The notes under the pieces were generated by a model. That model saw only the letters and a list, made by a program, of their open reading frames with translations. It had not been told where the DNA came from and ran no database searches. A stretch of DNA of 64,000 nt from JALYYC01 sp963795805 (GTDB lineage: Bacteria > Chloroflexota > Dormibacteria > CF-121): assembly GCA_963795805.1 (NCBI GenBank), contig CAWCIV010000004.1, positions 310,001-374,000 on the forward strand, written 5' to 3'. Position numbers and translations under genes: made by a program. Positions 42,435 through 50,653 of this stretch are shown here, in pieces (position 1 is the first letter of the stretch; every line of letters begins with the position of its first letter).

Positions 42435-43601
42435 TCAGGGATGCGGCCAGATGTCGTCAACAAGCCAACCGGCCGGGGTCACCGCGCTCTCCACCATGGA
42501 GCCGAGCTGTAACGCCAGCGTCTTTCCCGTTGGCGAGAATGGGACTGGACACCTGGAGTCCGGCGGACAGGGCTCTTGTTCGGCTTCGAGTAGTGTCCCA
42601 CTGGGCGTGAATCCGAGCGTCCCCCGCCAGTTAAGAGATGTGGCGACCACACCCCCGGCGAGGTCGCGAACTTCGACGCGAGGCGTCCAATTCTTGTCCC
42701 AAACGGTATATGCGAGGTAACGATCATCTTGAGATAGGACCGGCCAGCGCCACCGTAGTCCCGGAGCGAAGCTGGAGACACCGGCGATCGGATCCCACGT
42801 GTAAACGCCTCTATCGTCTTTGAAATAAAAGCGATCGGTCTTGTGAGCCCAGACCGCCATGGTGCGGAGTCCATCCGAATCGCCGGAAGGCGCTGCATAC
42901 ACGACCGCTCCATCCGCTGTCTGGAAGACTTCCAGCCGATGTACCCAGGTGTCGACGAAGAGGACATACCGATCATCGGGAGAAAAGGCGACCCGGAGCT
43001 GATCCGCCTCGCCGACTTGATGAGAGTTGGTTGGGATAGTCGGAGTCAGCGCGATCGGTGCCTTGCCGATCCGCTGTAGCCAGTAGCGTTGGGACACTCC
43101 TGTGTCGTTCAAGTACGCGAGCATCGTCTGGTCATGGCTCCAGCCGACCGTCATGAGCCCGGGCTCCGTCGCCATAGTCTCGGTATGGCCGTCGCTGAGG
43201 TTGAGCTTGATCGTGGTCGTTGCCCAAGCCGGTATCGGCGCGTCGTTACTCGATTCGTATCCAACCTTCGACGGAGCTACGAACACTGGACTATCGCCCA
43301 GCTGGATACTCGGGAGGTTTCGCGGCTGGAGGAGGTCCTTGGCGTCGCATAACACGACCCCAGCGGGCTGGCGGCTGTCCATTGAGGTCAGAAGCATGCG
43401 ACTCAGGCCGAGGAGGCCGATGTCGGGACATGTCACACCAGAAGCCAGGGAGAAGCCGGTCCAGATCGTATTCGGCGTTTCGCTTGTGGCTGGCTTGGTT
43501 GGCCTAAGTCCACGTCCTGACGCCGGCGGTCCGGCGCAACCTGCGGTAAACAGCAGGAGTAATGCGATTGCGCCAACCTTGGCCCGGGGTACCGACCGCA
43601 T
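42435..43601 (-). CDS. TolB/WD40-type beta-propeller lipoprotein
   Basis: From the ATG at 43601 the product has 388 residues with a lipoprotein signal (AIALLLLFTAGC, lipobox TAGC). The body has propeller-like repeats with SPDDRYVLFVD, SQDDRYLAYTVWD and WSHDQTMLAYLND, similar to TolB-type six-bladed propellers. It is expected to be an anchored extracytoplasmic protein. The ligand is unknown. Codon use is slightly less G/C-rich than its neighbours, as in the Kelch-like gene at 5145. Confidence 0.72.
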   Translation of the reverse strand: MRSVPRAKVGAIALLLLFTAGCAGPPASGRGLRPTKPATSETPNTIWTGFSLASGVTCPDIGLLGLSRMLLTSMDSRQPAGVVLCDAKDLLQPRNLPSIQLGDSPVFVAPSKVGYESSNDAPIPAWATTTIKLNLSDGHTETMATEPGLMTVGWSHDQTMLAYLNDTGVSQRYWLQRIGKAPIALTPTIPTNSHQVGEADQLRVAFSPDDRYVLFVDTWVHRLEVFQTADGAVVYAAPSGDSDGLRTMAVWAHKTDRFYFKDDRGVYTWDPIAGVSSFAPGLRWRWPVLSQDDRYLAYTVWDKNWTPRVEVRDLAGGVVATSLNWRGTLGFTPSGTLLEAEQEPCPPDSRCPVPFSPTGKTLALQLGSMVESAVTPAGWLVDDIWPHP

Positions 43602-43660
43602 GATCGAGCAACGAATTGCATGATGATTCGTTGCAACGGTCGACGAGCCGGTATGTGGAA

Positions 43661-43693
43661 GCCGGTGGCGGACACTAATCGAACAATCGAACG
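43661..43693. repeat. direct repeat copy 1 with small hairpin
   Basis: TGGCGGACACTAATCGAAC followed by AATCGAACG recurs, with C/T and A/G changes, at 44431-44457. It is preceded by short CCGG-based inverted repeats. The two copies flank the methyltransferase gene. Confidence 0.5.
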
Positions 43694-43786
43694 TGGCTCG
43701 GCACAGTGGGGCAATGACGGGCGAGGCGGGCTCGACATCGCGCGCAAGATGGCGTAACCCCTCCTCGCCGCGGCTAAGCTGATTCG

Positions 43787-44380
43787 GTGGCCGAGCGAGA
43801 TCCGTGGAATAGTGCCTACGAGGGATCACCGCCCTGGGACATAGGCCGACCCCAGCCCGAGTTCGTGCGGCTTGCGCAGGCCGGCAAGCTGATGGGGCGG
43901 ACCCTCGACGTCGGCTGTGGAACCGGAGAACACGTAATGCTTGCGGCGCAGCATGGTGCTGACGCCATGGGAGTCGACATCGCCGAACTTGCGATCGAGC
44001 GTGCTCGAGCCAAGGCGAAAGAGCGCGGCATCAGGGCGACCTTCGAGGTGGCGGACGCGCTTCACCTCGAGCAACTGGGGCTGCTTTTCGACGTGGTTAC
44101 CGACAGTGGGGTCTTCCACGTCTTCGACGACGAACAGCGCCCGATCTTTGTCAAGAGCCTTCACTCTGCCCTTCGGCCGGGTGGCATGTACTACATGATG
44201 TGTTTCAGCGATCGTCAGCCCGGCGACTGGGGCCCCCGCCGGATTTCCATGGCGGAGCTGAGGAGCGCCTTCGCGGTTGGCTGGTCGATCGACTTGATCA
44301 AACCGGCGTTGTTCGATGTCACGATCGACTCCAACGGGGTTCAGGCGTGGTTGGCGGAGATACGACGCGAGCCTAAATGA
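43787..44380 (+). CDS. SAM-dependent class I methyltransferase
   Basis: The 197-residue protein has motif I TLDVGCGTGEHVMLAA, motif II GVDIAELAIERAR and motif IV DVVTDSGVFHVFDD, typical of the methyltransferase 11/thiopurine-type families. The N terminus (WNSAYEGSPPWDIGRPQPEF) resembles small-molecule methyltransferases with a substrate lid. The substrate is unknown. GTG at 43787 is six bases after TAAGCT. It is flanked by two copies of a hairpin-associated repeat, which may hint at mobility. Confidence 0.83.
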   Translation: MAERDPWNSAYEGSPPWDIGRPQPEFVRLAQAGKLMGRTLDVGCGTGEHVMLAAQHGADAMGVDIAELAIERARAKAKERGIRATFEVADALHLEQLGLLFDVVTDSGVFHVFDDEQRPIFVKSLHSALRPGGMYYMMCFSDRQPGDWGPRRISMAELRSAFAVGWSIDLIKPALFDVTIDSNGVQAWLAEIRREPK

Positions 44381-44408
44381 AGCGGCTGGGCGCGAAAAAA
44401 TCACCCTG

Positions 44409-44457
44409 CCAGGGGTTGCTGGTAGCCCCTGGCGGACATTAATCGAACGATCGAATG
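44409..44457. repeat. hairpin plus direct repeat copy 2
   Basis: CCAGGGG and CCCCTGG (44409-44415, 44426-44432) form a perfect 7-bp hairpin with a 10-nt loop. The repeat seen at 43666-43692 follows immediately. It lies just after the methyltransferase stop and may also terminate its transcription. Confidence 0.6.
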
Positions 44458-44496
44458 GTTGACGGTGACCTGGAGGCGCGACCGCCCCGCCCGCGC

Positions 44497-44538
44497 GGCC
44501 CCGGCCCCGGCCCCGGCCCCGGCCCCGGCCCCGGCCCC
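44497..44538. repeat. GGCCCC hexanucleotide repeat, seven copies
   Basis: Seven perfect head-to-tail copies of GGCCCC. One frame reads as an Ala-Gly run, but no convincing gene covers it. The 245 bp between the methyltransferase and the PepSY-like gene hold only this repeat and the hairpin module. Such repeats can vary in copy number by slippage. Confidence 0.85.
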
Positions 44539-44626
44539 AGCTGGTCGCTTTGTGGCCCCCATGAATCGCCCGGGAGCCTCGGGCACGGCGCTCAAACAGG
44601 TGCTTTCGTTAGGCCCAGCCGGCGCA

Positions 44627-45052
44627 TTACTGGTTTGTCCCGTTGGTGCTGGCCGAGCTGACCTTGCCGGATTGCGCGTCAACGACGACATAGGCCTCCC
44701 AGTGGAGGAATCCGTTCTGAGACGGAGCACGGAAGTGGAGAACCCAGACCGGACCGGCCGGGCACAACCACCCAGGAGCGGGGAACCCGAATGTCGGGCA
44801 CGCGCTCCGCGACTGGGTGGAGATCACGTTGCCACTGTCATCCGTGACGCGATCTCCGGACGGCACTCTCCTCGCTGACACCAGCTGGAAGCCGCTGGCG
44901 ACGGACGTCAACGAGAGCTGGGCCCGGGCGGCGGCAAGAGCCTGACCCTCGCTGATCGGCGGTTGGAGAGCATCCAGAACACGCACGGCCCCCAACACAA
45001 TGACCAGGGTGAGCAGAATGGCCGCGACGAGACGAGGGGCCAGTTTCTTCAT
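44627..45052 (-). CDS. exported PepSY-like protein
   Basis: From the ATG at 45052 the product has 141 residues with an N-terminal membrane anchor (LVAAILLTLVIVLGAV). A domain of PepSY type follows: ISEGQALAAARAQL, then WVLHFRAPSQNGFLHWEAYVVVDAQSGKVSS. Two Cys (SACPTFGFPAPGWLCPAG) may form a disulfide. PepSY domains are often inhibitory or regulatory in the envelope. Assignment is by pattern only. Confidence 0.6.
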   Translation of the reverse strand: MKKLAPRLVAAILLTLVIVLGAVRVLDALQPPISEGQALAAARAQLSLTSVASGFQLVSARRVPSGDRVTDDSGNVISTQSRSACPTFGFPAPGWLCPAGPVWVLHFRAPSQNGFLHWEAYVVVDAQSGKVSSASTNGTNQ

Positions 45053-45143
45053 AGCCTGGTTGCCTTGATCTCCGGGACGCCGCATAGGTTGCGCACTACT
45101 GTAGGCGGGTGCGGGCGGCGCGTTCGGTTAGTGTTCGGTTAAG

Positions 45144-45218
45144 TAGCCCGTAGCGGATTCGAACCGCTGATTTCTGCCTTGAGAGGGCAGCGTCCTAGGC
45201 CAACTAGACGAACGGGCC
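45144..45218 (-). tRNA. tRNA-Glu(CTC)
   Basis: The minus strand folds as a 75-nt tRNA: acceptor GGCCCGT/ACGGGCT (first pair G-U), anticodon stem CTGCC/GGCAG around loop CTCTCAA (anticodon CTC), and T arm AGCGG/CCGCT with loop TTCGAAT. CCA is not encoded. Confidence 0.92.
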
Positions 45219-45255
45219 ACGTCGGTCCGGCGGCGACTCCCTATTATAGGTAGGC

Positions 45256-45498
45256 GTGATTTACGATCCTACGGCGGCCAATTTCGTCATGAATACCCTT
45301 CAGGCCGCGACCTATCTCGGCGTTTCCTCCGACGTGATCGAGGATCTCGTAAGGAAGCGGGTGATCCCATTCACGACAGTCGGCGATCGGACCGTCTTCT
45401 CCAAGGCGGCGCTGGACCACTGGATCTACGCCAAATCCATGGAGGGTCTGCGCGAGGACCTGCCGAACCTCGGATTCCAGCGAAAGAAGGCCGGCTGA
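45256..45498 (+). CDS. excisionase-type helix-turn-helix protein
   Basis: The 80-residue protein has an HTH_17/excisionase-like fold: MNTLQAATYLGVSSDVIEDLVRKRVIPFTTVGDRTVFSKAALDHWI. Such winged helices bind DNA as MerR-related monomers or oligomers. GTG at 45256 is preceded by TATTAT eight bases upstream; the ATG at 45289 is an alternative. It sits beside tRNA-Glu, where integrative elements often insert, but no integrase is visible. It overlaps the DUF5808 gene by one base. Confidence 0.75.
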   Translation: MIYDPTAANFVMNTLQAATYLGVSSDVIEDLVRKRVIPFTTVGDRTVFSKAALDHWIYAKSMEGLREDLPNLGFQRKKAG

Positions 45499-45785
45499 TG
45501 CTGCGCCCCGGACGTCTCGTCCGAGCGGCCGTCGTCTTTCTGACCATGGCTGCGGTGGCCCAGGAGTTGAACAAGCCCGAGGGCCAGCGAACATGGCACG
45601 GCCGCATCGCGGGGGTGCCCTATGACTTCCGCTTCCCGACAATCCAGCGGTTCCGCGATGCGTACTGGAACCCTGACAACCCACACCTTCTGACGGACAA
45701 GGTCGTGGGCCTTGGATGGGCCGTAAACCTGGCCCAATTGCTCCCCAGACTGCGCGAAGGGTACGTCCGGCTCAGCGAGCGCTAG
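45498..45785 (+). CDS. DUF5808 domain protein
   Basis: The 95-residue protein starts with a hydrophobic helix (RAAVVFLTMAAVAQELN). The DUF5808 hallmarks follow: GQRTWHGRIAGVPYDFRFPT, YWNPDNPHLLTDKVVGLGWAVNLAQLL. Function is unknown; DUF5808 proteins are usually small and often membrane-linked. The ATG overlaps the stop of the HTH gene (TGATG), so they are coexpressed. Confidence 0.8.
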   Translation: MLRPGRLVRAAVVFLTMAAVAQELNKPEGQRTWHGRIAGVPYDFRFPTIQRFRDAYWNPDNPHLLTDKVVGLGWAVNLAQLLPRLREGYVRLSER

Positions 45786-45931
45786 CCGGCCGAGGTGACG
45801 GTCCGGTAACGTCCGCTTAAGAACGGTGACAGGCTTTCCGCCACTCGGCGTTCTACTAGCGTGCCTGCCGACAGCCAACCCGTCTGCGTTCCTGTCGTCG
45901 GTCGCCAATTCCGCGGGCACGGAGCCGCCCG

Positions 45932-47875
45932 ATGAGCGGCCTGCAGAACTTTCTCACCCCCTATAGCCACCTCCTCTTTGGCCATCGCGACACCGTCATC
46001 GTCGTGCTGGCCTTCGTCCTCGGCTGGTTCGTCATCTGGTTGATGGTTGCGCGCTGGCGGACCGAGCGCCTGGAACGCGACCTGGCTGCCGCTCGCGCCA
46101 CGGCGTCGCACGCCCCGTCGAGGGCCCGCCACGTCGCCCCGCCGGTTGTGGAAGAGGCGCCTGCCGAGGCGGGCGGGCTTCCGCCGATCAAAGGTGGCCG
46201 CTCCTACGCGCGCAACCTCGGCTCGGCGCTTCAGAAGGCCGGCATACCGTCAGGACCCCAGCTCTACTCCCCGCCCGTTCCGCAGGGCTGGAACCCGAAC
46301 ACCGGGAATGGGCAGCCGAATCCGGTGGCGCCGCCGATGCAACCGCCAACCTACGCGCCGCCGCCGGCCCAATGGGGTGCCCCCCCCGCGCCGGCCGCAC
46401 CCTGGGCCTATCCCGCCGGGGCCAACCGGCCGCCGTTTCAGAACCAGCCAATGGGTCCGCCGCCGTCTCCGTATGCGCCAACGGCTCCCGGTCCTTTCTC
46501 AGCTAACCTGGGACAGCCACTGCCGGCTGGCTATCCCCCGCCAGCGCCGGCGCAATTCTCGCAGCCCTTTCAAGCCGCCGCTCCGGGTCCCGACGACCGT
46601 CGGCAGGTTACCGAGGCGTCCAATTCCGCCGCCCCCCCGGTCGCTCCGCCTCCGCCCAGCGCACCGCCCGTGGCACAAGGCGTCCCCACGCCACCGCCGG
46701 CCATGCAAGCGGAGGAGTCGGGATCGAAGGACGGCCGCCGCGGCAAGCCAAAACGCCGTCGCTTCAACCTGTCGGTCCTGGACAACCTCGAGAAGATCGT
46801 GCAACCGAAGACTCCCGAGCCGCAGCCGGCTGCCGGCGTCGCTCGCGTGGCCGAGCCGGTTATCCCGATCGTGGTGCCGGTGCCTGCACCTGCGCCCGCT
46901 CCCGTCCCCGCACCCATGGCAGCGATGCCGCCGGTGGTCGAGACCCCAAGCCTCTTCGATCAACCGGAAACGCGTAGCGAGCCGGAAGCAGCCCCATTGA
47001 CGGAGACCGCCGAACCCGAGGCAGCCGAGGACGAGGTCGTCGCCCAGGAACCGGAACCAATCGTCGTGGCCGAGGCGCCGCGCTCATCGCGTCCGGAGAT
47101 GCGATCGATGCTGTTTGGCGAAGAACCGACGCCCGAAGCCGAACCAGTGCCACCCGCCGAAGCGTCCGAGGTCACCGAGGATGCTGTCGCCACGGAAGCG
47201 CCCGAAGTTGTCGAGGCCGAAGCGCCTCGCGAGCCAGAGCCGATCGCCGAGGTTGTCCCGCCTTCGGAACCGGAAGCCGCGGCGACAGCCGACTGGTCTG
47301 CGGCAACCGAGGCGAGCAACGAGTGGCCCTATGGCCAGCGTGCAACGGACCCAGAGCCCGAGGCACCGGTCGAGGCCGTCGTAGAAGGCCCGGTCGAGGC
47401 CGCGGTCGTGGAGCCCGAGCCGATGCTGGCCGAGCCCGAACCCGTCGCGGCGGAACCGCCGGTCGAACCCGCACCAACCACGGGGGGTGCCGGCGTCCTC
47501 GTGATCATCGAAGACGACAAGGCGGCGGCTGATTACTATGCCACGCTCTTCCGCGGCAACGGCTACCAGGTCGACATCGCGAACGACGGCGTGTCCGGCG
47601 TCGACCTCTGCGTCCGTCTACAGCCGCAGGTGATCCTGCTCGACGTCATGATGCCCCGGCAGAACGGCATCCTGGTGCTGCAGACCTTGCGCGCATCGGA
47701 CGAAACGCGGAACACGCCGGTGGTCGTCATGTCGAACTTCAGCGAGCCGACCCTGATCAAGCGGGCGCTCCAGTTGGGTGCACTCGAGTACGTCATCAAG
47801 ACGCAGGTCGAGGGACCAGCGCTGCTGACCGCCATGCCGCACTGGATGAACCGGGAAAAAGCCTTCGCCGCCTAG
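45932..47875 (+). CDS. membrane-anchored receiver-domain protein with long disordered linker
   Basis: This 647-residue protein has one N-terminal membrane span (VIVVLAFVLGWFVIWLMVA). About 490 residues follow that are rich in Pro, Ala and then Glu/Val (repeated EPEPVA and APAPAP runs), with a small basic patch RRGKPKRRRFNLSVLDNLEKIV. A C-terminal CheY-like receiver (residues 525-647) has IIEDDKAA, Asp 571 in LLDVMMPRQNG and Lys in YVIKTQ. No output domain is present. The receiver resembles the stand-alone receiver at 61202. Tethering a receiver by a long flexible arm is unusual. Confidence 0.85.
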   Translation: MSGLQNFLTPYSHLLFGHRDTVIVVLAFVLGWFVIWLMVARWRTERLERDLAAARATASHAPSRARHVAPPVVEEAPAEAGGLPPIKGGRSYARNLGSALQKAGIPSGPQLYSPPVPQGWNPNTGNGQPNPVAPPMQPPTYAPPPAQWGAPPAPAAPWAYPAGANRPPFQNQPMGPPPSPYAPTAPGPFSANLGQPLPAGYPPPAPAQFSQPFQAAAPGPDDRRQVTEASNSAAPPVAPPPPSAPPVAQGVPTPPPAMQAEESGSKDGRRGKPKRRRFNLSVLDNLEKIVQPKTPEPQPAAGVARVAEPVIPIVVPVPAPAPAPVPAPMAAMPPVVETPSLFDQPETRSEPEAAPLTETAEPEAAEDEVVAQEPEPIVVAEAPRSSRPEMRSMLFGEEPTPEAEPVPPAEASEVTEDAVATEAPEVVEAEAPREPEPIAEVVPPSEPEAAATADWSAATEASNEWPYGQRATDPEPEAPVEAVVEGPVEAAVVEPEPMLAEPEPVAAEPPVEPAPTTGGAGVLVIIEDDKAAADYYATLFRGNGYQVDIANDGVSGVDLCVRLQPQVILLDVMMPRQNGILVLQTLRASDETRNTPVVVMSNFSEPTLIKRALQLGALEYVIKTQVEGPALLTAMPHWMNREKAFAA

Positions 47876-47883
47876 CGGCGCAT

Positions 47884-50592
47884 TTAGCTCGGGGAAGCAG
47901 CGCGGCGGACGCGCAGGGTCGCGATCTCCCAACGTCGCAGGCGCAACCGGACCAGACCACCCCCCACTGGAATTGCCTTCAGCGCCTGTCCCCGCAGCGT
48001 GACCTGGCTGATTTCCGCCGGCGCGGGCCTGAACCGGACGGTTGCCTCCTGGGCACGTTCGGACGCGTTCAACAGCCGCAGGTCGTACCCGTCGGGCCGT
48101 GGCACACAAGCGGTCATCTGGATGCAGTCCGGCTCCAGCTCGATCGAGGGCGGCGTGACCTCGACCGCCTGGCCGATCCCGACGACCAGCGGGACCAGGG
48201 CGACCTCGGCAGACCGCCAGACCGCCGCGTCTTCCCAGTTGCCTTGATGGAAGTACAGGCTGTAGCGAAACTGGTGGGGCCCGAGGACCTGCGCGCCAGG
48301 TGTCTCCAGCGACGGCCCAGCGTGGCCGGTTCGATAGCGCAGGTCATCGCGCGAGAGCCATCCCACCGAGCGGAGCAACGTCAACGCCAGTTGCGCCGGC
48401 GGCCCTGGGACCGCTTCATATTCATGCAGGCCGTGGCTGATCACGGCGAGCCCGCCCTCCGGTCCACTGACATCGACGAAGGATCGCATCGGGTACGTCG
48501 GAAGCTCCAGCTCTGGGGCCCCGGCATCCTGCCGCGGCGCGACGGCCGGCCGCCGGGTGACGTGATAGGCCGTGTCAGCGTGCGACGCCGTGACCGCAAA
48601 CGGAAGGGGGAAATGGGCGCGCAGCCGGTGGTCGCGGGCCGGATTCTCGACCTGCAGCGCGATGTCGAGTCGGGGGAGGTCGCGCTCCAGGCTGACCGCC
48701 AGGCCGACCTCCAGGGTGACCTCCGCGTCCACCGGACCTCGGCGGTTCGGCGCCAGTCCAGCCGGGACTCGGTACGTAAATCGCGTCGCCAGGGTTGCCC
48801 GCAGCGGGCCCCCCTCTCGGATCGTCGGTGCCTCGATTGCCTCGCCGAACGGGCGCTCGCGATCCGCCATCGGTGGCGAGAAGTTGTACTCGTCCCCGGC
48901 GTCACCCTCGTCGATGAGACGGTTCAACCCGGCGTAGGTCAGGCGCGTGGGTTTGTGCTCGACCGTGAGGGTCCCATCCGAGGCCAGGCGGCATCGCAGG
49001 TGGGCATTTTCGAGAACGTCAGCGACGGCGCTCACCGGAGGCCCGATCATCTGCGGCGGCGGGCCTAGCGTGGCGACGGAGCATCCCGCGATGATCGGCG
49101 TTTCGACCAGGACCCGGTGGACGGCTGGGCGATGGACCTCTATCTCGATCGATTCGATGCCAGGTTGGCCCGCCAGTCGCTCGATCTCGAGTCGAAACGG
49201 CTCCAGGTCGAGGCTCACTCCGGTGGATCTGGTCTCGACATCGAGGCGAACCCGGCTGCCGTCGCGGCGGATGTCGACCCGGCTGATTCGCTCGCCGGCG
49301 ATCCGCCGTTCATCGAGCACGGAGTGCACCCGACCCACCTCCTCGGCCGGAAACCGAAACCGAATGGTTTCGGCGCTGGAACTCCCGGGCAGCGGCTGGG
49401 CATTCGGCGGGACCCCGGCCTCGGCCACGACCAACGCGATCAGGCCCTGCCGAGGAAAGGCACTCGGGTTCCAGACCTGCCCCTCGCCCGCCACGCGGTC
49501 GAGGCAGCGTGTCGCAATCGCCGCAGCGATCTGTTGGGCCGAATCGCTCCGCAGCCGCGCCTCCGCGGCGACCGCATCGATGCCCGACCCGCAGGCTGTG
49601 TCGTGGGCCGCGTTTTGCAGGATCAAGGTCCACGCCTCGTCGAGGAGGCCGCTGACGTCGGCTCCGCTGAGCGCCGCGAGCGGTTCGGCGATGCGCTCCA
49701 GCAACTGGGTCGATGCGAAGTACCGTAGCTTGTCCGGGCTTCGGACGGAAAGGGTGCCCATCAGTACGTTGGCTCGTGCCGACGATCGCAGCTCGCCCTG
49801 CCACGGCGGCCAGTCGCCGGCCGTGAGCGTCCGCAGGAACTCGCCCAGCCCGGCCAGCCTGACCCGCGTGTCACCGAGGTATCGGTTCGCGTCGCGGATG
49901 GCACCGCTCAGGTGCTGTTGCGGCAACACGTGGTCGTTGCCGTTCATCAGGAGAATGTCCAGGGTCGGGTGAAACGCGGCGAGGGCGGTTAGCGCCGCCT
50001 CGATGCGGCGCGCCAGGGCGGCCGGCTCGGTGGGCAGGTCGACGCCGTGCGAGTAGGAGGTTCCCATGTACGCGGTCAGGATCTCGCTGCCGTCGGGCGC
50101 TTCCCAGTTGAACGCGAGGCGGTCGACCGCCAGGGGAACACCACGCCAGACCACGGCGTGGTCGAAGCCGAACTGCCGGTAGATCTGTGGCATCTGCGCG
50201 GGGTGGCCGAACGAGTCGGGCAGGTAGCCGGCCTCGAGCGAGCCACCGTAGGCCTCGGCGATCGAGAGGCCACGTTGAAGGTTCCGAACCAGGGCTTCAC
50301 CACTGGTGAGGAAACCATCGGGCAGCGTGTACCAGGGGCCGACCTCGATGCGACCTTCCCGGATCGCGCGCTCGAGCCGGGGCCGCGACCCAGGCTTGAT
50401 GGTGAGGTAGTCATCGATGACGACGGTCTGGCCGTCCATCAGGAAGCGAAAGTCCGGATCGGTTTCGGCCAGGACGAGCAGGGCATCCCAGAGATCGACG
50501 AGCTGTGCCCGAAACGTCTGGAAGGGCGCATACCATTCGCGGTCCCAGTGCGTGTGCGGGACGACGTGGACGGTGCGATGACCACCAGGCAC
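47884..50592 (-). CDS. GH38 alpha-mannosidase
   Basis: From the GTG at 50592 the product has 902 residues. The family 38 features are clear: HVVPHTHWDREW (metal His and Asp), nucleophile Asp in AGYLPDSFGHPAQMP, MNGNDHVLP, and HDTACGSGIDAV with a metal-binding His. C-terminal beta-sandwich domains follow. It hydrolyses alpha-mannosides and needs a divalent metal. There is no signal peptide, so it is probably cytoplasmic. Frames upstream of 50592 are low quality and run into the broken DUF3048 gene. Confidence 0.9.
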   Translation of the reverse strand: MPGGHRTVHVVPHTHWDREWYAPFQTFRAQLVDLWDALLVLAETDPDFRFLMDGQTVVIDDYLTIKPGSRPRLERAIREGRIEVGPWYTLPDGFLTSGEALVRNLQRGLSIAEAYGGSLEAGYLPDSFGHPAQMPQIYRQFGFDHAVVWRGVPLAVDRLAFNWEAPDGSEILTAYMGTSYSHGVDLPTEPAALARRIEAALTALAAFHPTLDILLMNGNDHVLPQQHLSGAIRDANRYLGDTRVRLAGLGEFLRTLTAGDWPPWQGELRSSARANVLMGTLSVRSPDKLRYFASTQLLERIAEPLAALSGADVSGLLDEAWTLILQNAAHDTACGSGIDAVAAEARLRSDSAQQIAAAIATRCLDRVAGEGQVWNPSAFPRQGLIALVVAEAGVPPNAQPLPGSSSAETIRFRFPAEEVGRVHSVLDERRIAGERISRVDIRRDGSRVRLDVETRSTGVSLDLEPFRLEIERLAGQPGIESIEIEVHRPAVHRVLVETPIIAGCSVATLGPPPQMIGPPVSAVADVLENAHLRCRLASDGTLTVEHKPTRLTYAGLNRLIDEGDAGDEYNFSPPMADRERPFGEAIEAPTIREGGPLRATLATRFTYRVPAGLAPNRRGPVDAEVTLEVGLAVSLERDLPRLDIALQVENPARDHRLRAHFPLPFAVTASHADTAYHVTRRPAVAPRQDAGAPELELPTYPMRSFVDVSGPEGGLAVISHGLHEYEAVPGPPAQLALTLLRSVGWLSRDDLRYRTGHAGPSLETPGAQVLGPHQFRYSLYFHQGNWEDAAVWRSAEVALVPLVVGIGQAVEVTPPSIELEPDCIQMTACVPRPDGYDLRLLNASERAQEATVRFRPAPAEISQVTLRGQALKAIPVGGGLVRLRLRRWEIATLRVRRAASPS

Positions 50593-50653
50593 ATCGCCAT
50601 TGTGCCGAAGCGCGATCGGGGAGGAAACCCGCTGGTTCCCTCCCCGCCCGGGT

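Noticed and set aside
44401..44730. Ala/Gly-repeat protein on the minus strand
   Set aside because: The frame exists only because of the GGCCCC tract; it has no ribosome binding site and spans the hairpin repeat.
45144..45785. Integrative element at tRNA-Glu
   Set aside because: An excisionase-like HTH lies next to the tRNA, but no integrase and no duplicated tRNA 3' end is visible.
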